Source: Lentisphaera profundi (GTDB lineage Bacteria > Verrucomicrobiota > Lentisphaeria > Lentisphaerales > Lentisphaeraceae). Taken from it: a stretch of DNA of 64,000 bases. This document shows positions 43,056 through 51,369 of this stretch, in pieces; the first letter of the stretch is position 1, and each line of letters starts with the position of its first letter. Under the pieces are notes generated by a model, which did not search any database, had not been told where the DNA came from, and worked only from the letters and a program-made list of their open reading frames with translations. The stretch is taken from positions 868,001 to 932,000 of the forward strand of contig NZ_CP117811.1 in NCBI RefSeq assembly GCF_028728065.1, read 5' to 3'. The position numbers and the translations under genes were made by a program.

Positions 43056-44311
43056 TAGCCTTTAAGCTGACCACTACCATTAATGATGTACTTATAGGTA
43101 GTTAGCTCTTCTAAGCCCATAGGGCCACGAGCATGAAGTTTATCAGTACTTATACCTATTTCTGCGCCCATGCCGAATTCAGCGCCATCAGTGAAGCGAG
43201 TGGATGAATTTGAATAGACCGCAGCTGAATCGATTTCCATTTGAAAACGACGACATGATTCTTTGTTGGTACTCACAATAGATTCACTATGGCCAGAGCT
43301 GTATTCATTAATATAATCAATGGCTTCATCGAGAGAATCCACAACGGTAGCTGAAATTATATAGTCAAGGAATTCCTCTCCGCGGTCAGATTCTTGTAAA
43401 ATCGTGGATTCTGGTGCATAACGACGGAATGGCTCATCTGCGCGAACTTCGCAATTCGCTTCGTGTAATGCTTTGTAAACTTTAGGAATGAACTCAGCGG
43501 CAATAGCAGAATGGACAATGACCGCTTCAGCAGAGTTACAGACGCTGGGTCTTTGGCATTTAGCATTGACGACGATTTTTTCAGCGAGTTCTAGGTCAGC
43601 GTCTTTATCGACATAAATATGGCAGACACCTTTATAATTCTTGATAACTGGAATTGTGCTCTCGCGCATCACGGCTTCAATGAGGCCTTCTCCGCCACGA
43701 GGAATAATTAAGTGGATATATTTATTGAGCTTGAGCATGATATTTACAGCTTCACGATCCGTCCAAGGGATGACTTGCATAAAGTGTTCCGGTAAACCGT
43801 TCTCGATCCCTGCGTCATAAAGAACTTTCGCAATGGCCTTGCTTGAGTTCAGAGCTTCACGGCCACCGCGCAAAATAGATGCATTACCCGATTTAAGGCA
43901 TAAGCCTGCGGCATCTGCAGTTACATTTGGGCGGGCTTCGAAAATGATGCCAATGACACCAATCGGAACTTTGATCTTTTCAATAACTAAGCCATTAGGA
44001 CGATGAAAAGTTGATTCGTTTCTTCCCACGGGATCAGTGAGTGAAGCGACGCCAATTAGGCCTTTGGCGATATCTTTTATTCGTTCAGGTGTGAGGGTGA
44101 GTCGATCGAGTAAAGATTCGCTCATGTCCGCATCGCGACCATTCTGCAAATCTATTTCATTAGCTTTTAAAATTTCTTCAGTTTGCTTTTCGAGTGCACC
44201 ACCCATGGCTTCTAAAGCACGGTTTTTCACGCGGCAACTGAGTATGGAGAGAGCGAGTGACGCTTTTTTAGCACGTTTGCCCATGATCTCTAGTTCTGCT
44301 TGGTAATTCAT
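43055..44311 (-). CDS. proA: Glutamate-5-semialdehyde dehydrogenase
   Basis: NADPH-dependent reduction of gamma-glutamyl phosphate, the second step of proline synthesis. 418 residues with the aldehyde dehydrogenase fold: PIGVIGIIFEARPNVTADAAGLCLKSGN-type core, IPRGGEGLI, CNSAEAVIVH with the catalytic Cys, and EFGMGAEIGIST. Lies 2 bp after proB and overlaps tlyA by one base. The length is normal. Confidence 0.97.
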   Translation of the reverse strand: MNYQAELEIMGKRAKKASLALSILSCRVKNRALEAMGGALEKQTEEILKANEIDLQNGRDADMSESLLDRLTLTPERIKDIAKGLIGVASLTDPVGRNESTFHRPNGLVIEKIKVPIGVIGIIFEARPNVTADAAGLCLKSGNASILRGGREALNSSKAIAKVLYDAGIENGLPEHFMQVIPWTDREAVNIMLKLNKYIHLIIPRGGEGLIEAVMRESTIPVIKNYKGVCHIYVDKDADLELAEKIVVNAKCQRPSVCNSAEAVIVHSAIAAEFIPKVYKALHEANCEVRADEPFRRYAPESTILQESDRGEEFLDYIISATVVDSLDEAIDYINEYSSGHSESIVSTNKESCRRFQMEIDSAAVYSNSSTRFTDGAEFGMGAEIGISTDKLHARGPMGLEELTTYKYIINGSGQLKG

Positions 44312-44313
44312 TC

Positions 44314-45456
44314 TTAGGTCTCCTCTTTTAAAATCACTAAATTGTCTCGATGAATGGCTTCGGCATAATTTGCGCTGCCACCGAGTAGCTCATCAATGTC
44401 AGATGATTGATGACCCTTTATTATATTTAAATCTAAGTTGCTGTAATTACTTTGGCCACGAGCAATGATGTCGCCTTGTGGATTGAGAATGTCGACAATG
44501 TCACCTTTTTCAAAAGTCCCACAAACACTAATGAGCCCACCAGGCAAGAGGCTTTTTCCGCGATAGCAAAGTGCTTTCTCGGCACCTAGGTCAACGCCAA
44601 GACTTCCTTGTGTTTCCGGAAAGAAACCCAACCATCGTTTTAAGGATGACATTTTATCTAGGCTAGCGGGAAATAAAGTGCCTATATCATCACCATGAGC
44701 TAATCGATCGAGGGCAGAAAAATCTTGTCCATCAATAATCCATAAACTTTCACCCACTTGGTTTAGTATAGTCGCAGCATTGAGTTTGGTGTGCATACCT
44801 CCAGTAGAGAGTTGGTTGCCATCGGTATCTCCCGCGAGTGAACGAATATCATCATTCATGTCATTAACGATGGAAATTCTTTTGTCGGGTTGTCCTGATG
44901 AATCAAGTGTATGTAAGCCATTAATGGAAGTCATTAATACAGTGAGATCTGATTTTGACATGATGCCAACAAGTGCGGCAAGTTCATCATTTTCCCCAAA
45001 ACGAATTTCTTTTACACTGAGTGAGTCGTTCTCATTAATAATAGGCATGACGCCCTTTCTGAGCATTGTATTTAAGCAATTGCTCAGATTTAAATGGCGG
45101 TGGCGGTCCCTTACGTCATCAGCTAGTAAAAGTAATTGAGCGCAATGGAAGCCGCGCTTAACGCATGCTTGTTCGTAATAGCTCATAAGTCGACTTTGGC
45201 CTGCAGCCGCGCAAACCTGTAGTTCTGGTAGATGTTTTGGTCTCTGTTCCATTCCCAGTAAACTCATTCCTGAGGCAATGGCCCCTGAGCTGACGAGGAT
45301 GATTTCCTTCCCTTTTTGACGTAGTTTATATAAGGCTTCGACGAGTTCTTCGATTCGTTGAGCCGAAGGTACTCCCTGATCATCGACCAGTAGACGACTG
45401 CCTACTTTGACAACAATTCTTTGGGATGAGGTGAATACTTTTTTTCTAGGTGTCAT
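44314..45456 (-). CDS. proB: Glutamate 5-kinase
   Basis: Phosphorylates glutamate, committing it to proline synthesis. 380 residues: amino-acid kinase domain (about 10-265; VVKVGSRLLVD, LVSSGAIASGM, FGENDELAALV, STGGMHTKLNAA) and a C-terminal PUA domain (about 285-370). The length indicates the two-domain bacterial form. It begins the proB-proA-tlyA operon and is divergent from murD, with a short shared intergenic region of about 84 bp. Confidence 0.97.
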   Translation of the reverse strand: MTPRKKVFTSSQRIVVKVGSRLLVDDQGVPSAQRIEELVEALYKLRQKGKEIILVSSGAIASGMSLLGMEQRPKHLPELQVCAAAGQSRLMSYYEQACVKRGFHCAQLLLLADDVRDRHRHLNLSNCLNTMLRKGVMPIINENDSLSVKEIRFGENDELAALVGIMSKSDLTVLMTSINGLHTLDSSGQPDKRISIVNDMNDDIRSLAGDTDGNQLSTGGMHTKLNAATILNQVGESLWIIDGQDFSALDRLAHGDDIGTLFPASLDKMSSLKRWLGFFPETQGSLGVDLGAEKALCYRGKSLLPGGLISVCGTFEKGDIVDILNPQGDIIARGQSNYSNLDLNIIKGHQSSDIDELLGGSANYAEAIHRDNLVILKEET

Positions 45457-45540
45457 ATATCATCCTAAATTTAACTGGAACTTATCAAAGGGCGCAAATA
45501 TAGTGGAGTTCTTAAAAAAAACGAGCTAAAGTGGGTGTAG

Positions 45541-46857
45541 ATGGTATCAAGGAAAACAAAAAAAAATGAAGTTCTAGTCTGTGGATTAGGTAAAAGTGGT
45601 GTGGCCACGGCAAGGCTCGCACTGGCTAAAGGGCTTAAGGTGAGTTTGTGTGATAGTGCTTCAGGAGCTTTCGATCGTAAAGAAGTCAAAGACCTGCTTA
45701 AGGCTGGAGCACAAGCTCAATTTTTACCGATTTTAGCGGAACAAAGATTCGAAGTTTGTGTGATGAGCCCGGGTGTAAATCCCCTTAATGAAATTTTTAA
45801 AGAAGCGAAAAAATATTCAGAACTAATTATGGGAGACTTAGATTTTGCGGCACAATTTATGCCCAATACTAAGTTTTTAGCCATCACGGGCACCAATGGT
45901 AAAACGACTTGTGCCGAAATGTTGGAGTATAGCTTGCTCAATTTAGGGCTAAATGCCCGTGCCTGTGGCAATATAGGTATTCCCTTAGCAGAACTAGCCT
46001 TGTTGGATAATCAACCTGAATATGCACTCATAGAAATCAGTTCTTATCAAATTGATTTGCTTTATTCTTTGGAGTTTGAGGCTGCCGTTATTTTAAATAT
46101 AAGTGAGGATCACATCGATCGTTACGGAGATTTTAAAACTTATTATCAATCCAAAATGAATATTGAAAAATTCAGTAAAATTTTAATTTTACAAGAAGGC
46201 TTAAAGTCTTCAAAACAGGCTCAATACTTTTCAAATCAAAATGAAATTGCGGACTTCGCAATCATTGGTGATGATCTCTCTATTAATAAAGAGCAATATA
46301 AACTTCCTCATTTATCGTTTTATGGCGCACATAATCGGGAAAACGCTCTTGCCGCACTTGCTTTAATGAGTAATCAAAAAATCAATATTCCTGCCGCTTT
46401 GCAAGCTTTAAGTACTTTTACTTGTTCAGAGCATCGTTTAGAAGAATGTGGTCAATATTCAGAAGTCCTTTATATCAATGATTCTAAATCGACTAATCCC
46501 GCATCTTTAGCTGTCGCACTCGAGAGTTTTGCCGCTAAAAATAAGAAAATTGTTTTAATAGCTGGAGGAAGGGATAAAAATATGGATTTATCAGTTGTTA
46601 ATCCACTGATTTCTAAGTATGTTAGAAAAGTTTTTTCCTATGGTGAATGTAAGAATAAATTAAAAACCCTTTGGCAGGCGTTCAGCCCAGTGAAATCATG
46701 TAGTGATTTTGACACGGCAGTTCTAGAAGCGATTAAATGCTCTACGAGGGGTGATGTTGTCTTACTTTCACCAGGGTGTTCAAGTCTGGATCTCTTTAAA
46801 TCCTATGAGGAAAGAGGGAGAAAGTTTAAAAGTTTAGTTCAAAAGGTTAATGAATGA
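45541..46857 (+). CDS. murD: UDP-N-acetylmuramoylalanine-D-glutamate ligase
   Basis: Adds D-glutamate in peptidoglycan precursor synthesis. 438 residues: N-terminal Rossmann-type UDP-binding domain (VCGLGKSGVATARLAL), ATP-binding Mur domain with P-loop ITGTNGKTT (about 115-123), EISSYQID, NISEDHIDRYG, EHRLEECG and IAGGRDKN. It stands first in a two-gene unit; the next gene, a LysM lipoprotein, overlaps its stop (ATGA), linking wall precursor synthesis and a wall-binding protein. Confidence 0.95.
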   Translation: MVSRKTKKNEVLVCGLGKSGVATARLALAKGLKVSLCDSASGAFDRKEVKDLLKAGAQAQFLPILAEQRFEVCVMSPGVNPLNEIFKEAKKYSELIMGDLDFAAQFMPNTKFLAITGTNGKTTCAEMLEYSLLNLGLNARACGNIGIPLAELALLDNQPEYALIEISSYQIDLLYSLEFEAAVILNISEDHIDRYGDFKTYYQSKMNIEKFSKILILQEGLKSSKQAQYFSNQNEIADFAIIGDDLSINKEQYKLPHLSFYGAHNRENALAALALMSNQKINIPAALQALSTFTCSEHRLEECGQYSEVLYINDSKSTNPASLAVALESFAAKNKKIVLIAGGRDKNMDLSVVNPLISKYVRKVFSYGECKNKLKTLWQAFSPVKSCSDFDTAVLEAIKCSTRGDVVLLSPGCSSLDLFKSYEERGRKFKSLVQKVNE

Positions 46858-48200
46858 ATTTTAAAAAGTTTTTTATCACAGGCGGCTCCGTATTAGGTGC
46901 TGTTATTTTAAGCGGTTGTCAATCAAGTAGCTATGGCAATAATCAGAATCCCTATCTTCTCAGGCCCCATGAAGATCTTCCTCCAGTATCTGTCAATCCC
47001 AAAGAAGCGGCACCAGAAGTAGACACTAGTCTAGTTATCGAAGAGCCTGCAGATCAAGAGACGACTGGAATTAATATTGGTGAAGCAGAAGTAGATGAGG
47101 TTATCATAGATGAGGTTATCATAGAGGATGTCCTCATCGAAGAACCACTTGTTATTGAAGAGCCCATTGAGGACAGTCCTGTAGCTCAAGATCCTGCTGA
47201 AGAACGCTTTTACTCCGTACTAAGAGGCGATAGCGTATGGAAAATCGCCACTAAATACGGTATTTCTCAGCAAGCATTGGTTAAAGAAAATAACTTAGAT
47301 ATCAAGAAACCACTACTTATTGGTCAAAAGCTTAAGTTACCAGCCGGTGCTTTGGTAGAAGCTGACTCTATGCTCATTGATGAGGCAAGGAAAAAGCAAG
47401 TAAAAAAGTCCTCCAAAACAGGCTCAGGCAAGACCGCGAAAGGCGGAGTCTACACCGTAGTCAAAGGCGATAATCTTTGGTCCATCCCCAAAAAGTTTGG
47501 TGTTAAGCGTAGTGAATTCATGAGTGCGAATGGTTTTAACAAAGACTCAGTTATTTACATCGGTCAAAAAGTGACTGTTCCTGGAAAGTCAGGAAACTTA
47601 AATAAATCGACTTCAAGTTCTGCTAGCCCTAAGAAAGCTCCCAGTACTTATTCAAGTGATGCAGTGGCGACAGGTGATACCTATGCCGTTCAGAAAGGCG
47701 ATAATTTGTGGACTATCCCGAAGAAACTTAAAGTGAAACGCGCTGATTTCATGTCAGTGAACAACTTTGATTCTTCTACAGTTTTACAGATTGGTCAAAA
47801 AGTAAAAATTCCTGGTAAAGGTAATAATACTGTAAGTGAAACTGCAGTAGCTGCGAATACGCAAAATGAAGGCTTATTTGATGCTCCAAAAACTGAAGAG
47901 CCGGGATTAAAGGGAATTGCTGCTGAGCCTACAGCCTTTGAAGCAACAAGTCCTAATACTGAATCGACACCAGCACTTATAGCTAGTGATGATCCTACCG
48001 CTCAATCTGCGCCTGCGATTGCGCCGGCAAATTTAAGTCATAATACTTATACCTTAGAAGTAAGTGATGGAGAAACTTTAGAGAGTATCTCATTAATTTA
48101 TTCCACAACGCCAGCAGAGATCATAAAGTACAATTCTTCTGTAAAATCCAATGCGGATCTAAAGCCAGGAATGAAGATAACACTTCCATTCAAAGAATAA
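46854..48200 (+). CDS. LysM-repeat lipoprotein
   Basis: A 448-residue exported lipoprotein: lipobox LSGC at about residue 22, a low-complexity acidic stretch (residues about 60-105, Glu/Ile/Val-rich with EVIIDEVIIE-type repeats), then LysM domains near 120-165, 200-245 and 275-320, and a more divergent fourth at 400-446. LysM domains bind the glycan strands of peptidoglycan, so it is probably anchored in the outer membrane and tethered to the wall. No catalytic domain is seen. It overlaps murD by 4 bp. Confidence 0.85.
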   Translation: MNFKKFFITGGSVLGAVILSGCQSSSYGNNQNPYLLRPHEDLPPVSVNPKEAAPEVDTSLVIEEPADQETTGINIGEAEVDEVIIDEVIIEDVLIEEPLVIEEPIEDSPVAQDPAEERFYSVLRGDSVWKIATKYGISQQALVKENNLDIKKPLLIGQKLKLPAGALVEADSMLIDEARKKQVKKSSKTGSGKTAKGGVYTVVKGDNLWSIPKKFGVKRSEFMSANGFNKDSVIYIGQKVTVPGKSGNLNKSTSSSASPKKAPSTYSSDAVATGDTYAVQKGDNLWTIPKKLKVKRADFMSVNNFDSSTVLQIGQKVKIPGKGNNTVSETAVAANTQNEGLFDAPKTEEPGLKGIAAEPTAFEATSPNTESTPALIASDDPTAQSAPAIAPANLSHNTYTLEVSDGETLESISLIYSTTPAEIIKYNSSVKSNADLKPGMKITLPFKE

Positions 48201-48220
48201 TTTTTTATTAATCTTTATAA

Positions 48221-48248
48221 AAGGTAAGCTTCGGCTTACCTTTTTTTT
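48221..48248 (+). terminator. Rho-independent terminator after the LysM gene
   Basis: GGTAAGC (48223-48229) pairs with GCTTACC (48234-48240) around a TTCG tetraloop and is followed by eight T. A classic terminator 20 bp after the stop codon of the LysM lipoprotein gene. Confidence 0.9.
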
Positions 48249-48277
48249 ATACCCAAATACTTAACAGGATATATAAC

Positions 48278-49096
48278 ATGAAAAAATTGCTACTACTTTC
48301 TTTGTTTGCGCTGTGCGCAAATGCAGCTGATTACGAAGTTCTAGATGAGAATATTAGAAACCCCAAACAGACTGACCTTAATGGCTTTAAAAATACTCCG
48401 ATGCAACCTGCGCCAAATGAAAAATGGCATGTTCATGATCCCGATAGAACTCAGCCACCAGTAGCTGAAGCTAAATACGATGGTAAAGAACTTGCTATGC
48501 CATCCGATGGAACAATGCTTTTTGATGGTTCCAACCTAGATAATTTCAAAAATAAAAAATGGAAACTTGTTGATGGCGCGATGCAGGTGGCACGCAAGGG
48601 AGGCTCCCAGGTCAGTAAAGAAAAGTATGGAGATATTCACCTTCACGTAGAATGGATGGTTCCCCAAGGAATGAAGGGTTGGCACCAACAACAAGGAAAT
48701 AGTGGTGTATTCCTCATGGGACGTTACGAGGTCCAGGTACTTAATTGCTGGGCGAATAGAACTTACCCCGATGGCATGACTGGAGCTATTTATGCACAAC
48801 AACCACCAAAGTTTAATGTTTGCCGTAAACCCGGTGAATGGAATTCCTATGATATTTATTTTAAAGCGCCCGTCTTCGAAGGTAAAGAGCTTAAATCACC
48901 AGCTTATATTACGGTGATTTTTAATGGTGTCAAAATTCACGATAATTATGAGATTAAAGGTTCAACTCATTATCGCAAAATTGCTTCATATAGTGCTCAT
49001 GGCGCAAAAGATCATTTTAAACTTCAAAATCACGGTAACCCTAATATGTTTCGCAATATTTGGGTTGCGCCTCTAAAAATGAAATTGGGTAAATAA
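48278..49096 (+). CDS. Secreted DUF1080 (3-keto-disaccharide hydrolase-like) protein
   Basis: A 272-residue exported protein: signal peptide MKKLLLLSLFALCANA, then a DUF1080 jelly-roll domain with TMLFDGSNLDNFKN, DIHLHVEWMVP, GNSGVFLMGRYEVQVLN, YDIYFKAP and RNIWVAPL. DUF1080 proteins are abundant in planctomycetes and relatives and some act on 3-keto sugars; the substrate here is open. It is monocistronic, flanked by two terminators. Confidence 0.88.
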   Translation: MKKLLLLSLFALCANAADYEVLDENIRNPKQTDLNGFKNTPMQPAPNEKWHVHDPDRTQPPVAEAKYDGKELAMPSDGTMLFDGSNLDNFKNKKWKLVDGAMQVARKGGSQVSKEKYGDIHLHVEWMVPQGMKGWHQQQGNSGVFLMGRYEVQVLNCWANRTYPDGMTGAIYAQQPPKFNVCRKPGEWNSYDIYFKAPVFEGKELKSPAYITVIFNGVKIHDNYEIKGSTHYRKIASYSAHGAKDHFKLQNHGNPNMFRNIWVAPLKMKLGK

Positions 49097-49130
49097 AATA
49101 CTTAAATTTCACAAGACTTAAGTCATAAAT

Positions 49131-49166
49131 AAAAAAACCTTTGCGGATTCCGCAAAGGTTTTTTTG
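49131..49166. terminator. Bidirectional terminator between convergent genes
   Basis: CCTTTGCGG (49138-49146) pairs with CCGCAAAGG (49150-49158) around ATT, with seven A before and eight T after. It ends both the DUF1080 gene and the minus-strand glucan locus. Confidence 0.9.
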
Positions 49167-49183
49167 TCGGCTAATGAAAGAGC

Positions 49184-51154
49184 TTATTGCTTGAAAGGCT
49201 GAAAAGAGAAATCTTTGATTTCGATTTTTAGTTGACCTTCTAAGGATTGGATGCTGATTTTTTCTAAATCCTGAAGGCTGGCTACAGCGGGGAGATTAAC
49301 CGCAATAGTTTGATACTGATCATTCGTATTTTTTAGGCTAAGATAAATTTCGTCACTCATTTCATTAAGACCAAATCTGCTATTGGGACTACGCTGAAAA
49401 GTCAAAACAGCTTTTGTTGCACTTGCAGATTTATAGTTCAGAATAAGTTGGCCATTGCTTAAACTGGAGTTTTTATCCAAGATGAAATTAATAGACTGAT
49501 TTTGTGGTGCTGAAATCATTTTGTTTTGAGCGAAAATGGCTTTTTCTCCTGGAGCATAAAGTTTAGTTAAAGCTTTGTTGAGTTGACGGTGATCGAGGTA
49601 GCGCTGCATATTTTCGGGAGCTGAATTAATCAGTCCCAAGATAAGTGCAAGGGTATGTGCCGAGGTTTGAAACTCGATGACTTTTTTCTGTGTGGTATTG
49701 TAGCCTTCCCATGGACCGTGATCAGTAAGTAAGAGTGAAATAGTTTCCCAATTGCGCTTTAAGAGTTGTTCAACTTCACGAGGACGGTACATACTGGCAA
49801 CACCCAGTGAGTAAAGCGATGCAGCATCAGTAATGCGGTCTTGATCTGAGAGGCAATTTGTAGGGAGACCGATATGTCCAGTATATTCTGTTTTATTACC
49901 GGTATATGATTCGGACAGAAAGCCAGGGAGTTGATTTTGCTCAGCAAAATCAAGGTGGGCATCAACGGCGGTTTGCATAAGTGAATTCCAAGCAGGAGTT
50001 TCTTGGTCTTTCATAAAGTTAGTTAAGCCAAAAAATTGAAACGCGGAGCCATCCCAAGTAGCGAGTGAATATAAATCTTTACCAGAGCTATGTGGATAAG
50101 GCTTGATTTTGAAGGCGGCATTTGCGAGTGCCGCAATATCTAAATTATAATTGAGTACAGTGAAAGTCCATGGCCCGCGAAATTCATTAATGAAAGAATT
50201 CATGTGGGCTTCTTTGAAAACGCCATTGACGTCCCAACCCGTATAAGTATCATTAGTCGCATCCCAGCCAAAGAGGAATGATTGAGTTTTTTTATCCAGC
50301 ATGAAATCATAACCTGCTGCTTGATTATCGAGAAAAACTTGTAGCTCTTGACGCATTTTAATAGCTTCAGATCTTTCTTTAATACTAGGGTGGAGTAGGG
50401 CACCAATAGCTTTTGCTACTGAGGCCGTTAGATTGACATTGTCACCAAAAATAATATTCACTACACGCTGATCAAGAATTTCCATGATGCGGTACTTATC
50501 TTGTTCATACTTGGCTAAATTATCTTTAAAATGCTCAGTTCCGTACTTTTCCGAACGGCGAATATTTGCCCATGAGCCATCTGACGAAGCTTCGAGCCAG
50601 CTGGCAGCGACAAGATCATTCCAAATAGCTTCACCATCGAGACCATCTAGTGCTTTGATGAATTTGGCTTTGCCGGCTTTTTCACCCAAAGGACCGACGC
50701 GCTTACCTGAGCCATTGCCAAGGTCTAAGAAATTCACCAGAAGGCCTTTTGCGGAAAGCGCAGGATTTTTTTGATCAGCCAAAAGGCTCGCCGTTGTTTT
50801 TTGCAGGGCTATGAGTGCTTGCTCACGACTCAAATAATCCGAATCACAATAACCAGCACTAATTGATGCGCTAAGTTCCAACCATTCGCCAATAGCGGAG
50901 AGTTGAGTAAAACTTCTTAAAAAGAGGCCTCTCTCGGGATCTTGATTCCATCCTTCAAGGGGATAACCAGAATCTTTATCAATCATAGCATTTTCAGTTT
51001 TGATAAACTTGAGAGAGTTATCTAGCAGTGCGTGGGTATGATTGTGCTTCGATGATATTTTTGGGGCATGAGTACTTGTTCTAGTTTCGGTACGAGTGTG
51101 TACACAGGAACTAGCAAGCATTAGGCAAGAGCTAAGTAAAAGGATTTTTTTCAT
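49184..51154 (-). CDS. Lipoprotein with glucoamylase-like (PF10091-type) domain
   Basis: A 656-residue lipoprotein (lipobox ASSC, Cys17). The mature part looks like an alpha/alpha-toroid of the glucoamylase-like family: RSFTQLSAIGEW, GLLVNFLDLG, a WDGSAFQFFGL motif (comparable to the WxGSxFE motif), a SESYTG turn, then DHGPWEGYNT and TSAHTLALILGL...NMQRYL. A beta-sandwich follows near 560-650. Families of this fold include endo-beta-1,2-glucanases, which fits the neighbouring GH94 gene, but the catalytic acid is not identified here. It is the third gene of the locus, 32 bp after the membrane protein (in its corrected frame). Confidence 0.5.
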   Translation of the reverse strand: MKKILLLSSCLMLASSCVHTRTETRTSTHAPKISSKHNHTHALLDNSLKFIKTENAMIDKDSGYPLEGWNQDPERGLFLRSFTQLSAIGEWLELSASISAGYCDSDYLSREQALIALQKTTASLLADQKNPALSAKGLLVNFLDLGNGSGKRVGPLGEKAGKAKFIKALDGLDGEAIWNDLVAASWLEASSDGSWANIRRSEKYGTEHFKDNLAKYEQDKYRIMEILDQRVVNIIFGDNVNLTASVAKAIGALLHPSIKERSEAIKMRQELQVFLDNQAAGYDFMLDKKTQSFLFGWDATNDTYTGWDVNGVFKEAHMNSFINEFRGPWTFTVLNYNLDIAALANAAFKIKPYPHSSGKDLYSLATWDGSAFQFFGLTNFMKDQETPAWNSLMQTAVDAHLDFAEQNQLPGFLSESYTGNKTEYTGHIGLPTNCLSDQDRITDAASLYSLGVASMYRPREVEQLLKRNWETISLLLTDHGPWEGYNTTQKKVIEFQTSAHTLALILGLINSAPENMQRYLDHRQLNKALTKLYAPGEKAIFAQNKMISAPQNQSINFILDKNSSLSNGQLILNYKSASATKAVLTFQRSPNSRFGLNEMSDEIYLSLKNTNDQYQTIAVNLPAVASLQDLEKISIQSLEGQLKIEIKDFSFQPFKQ

Positions 51155-51186
51155 AAATGAGATTCTGTTTTTGAGTTAAAAGAAAT

Positions 51187-51369
51187 TTATAATTGTGGCT
51201 TGAGATAAGATTTGACTAAATTTTTCGCTTCAGCTTCATAAAAGGCACAGCCCAAAACATAGCTTAAACTTACAGTAGAGTTTTCAGTGAAAGTGAGTTC
51301 ATGCAGTAATCCGCTAGCGGGATCATGATGCCATTGTCGTTGTTTGCTAGGATTTTCAAATAAGGGGGC
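51187..51369 (-). other. Out-of-frame C-terminal tail of the giant membrane protein
   Basis: In the frame one base back, this stretch encodes about 59 residues that continue the GH94-like sandwich (PLFENPSKQRQWHH, LLHELTFTENSTVSLSYVLG, AEAKNLVKSYL) and end in TAA at 51187-51189. In the frame of the upstream gene it gives a meaningless 30-residue end instead. The shift point is probably the five-base G run at 51364-51368 (C run on the coding strand). Confidence 0.7.
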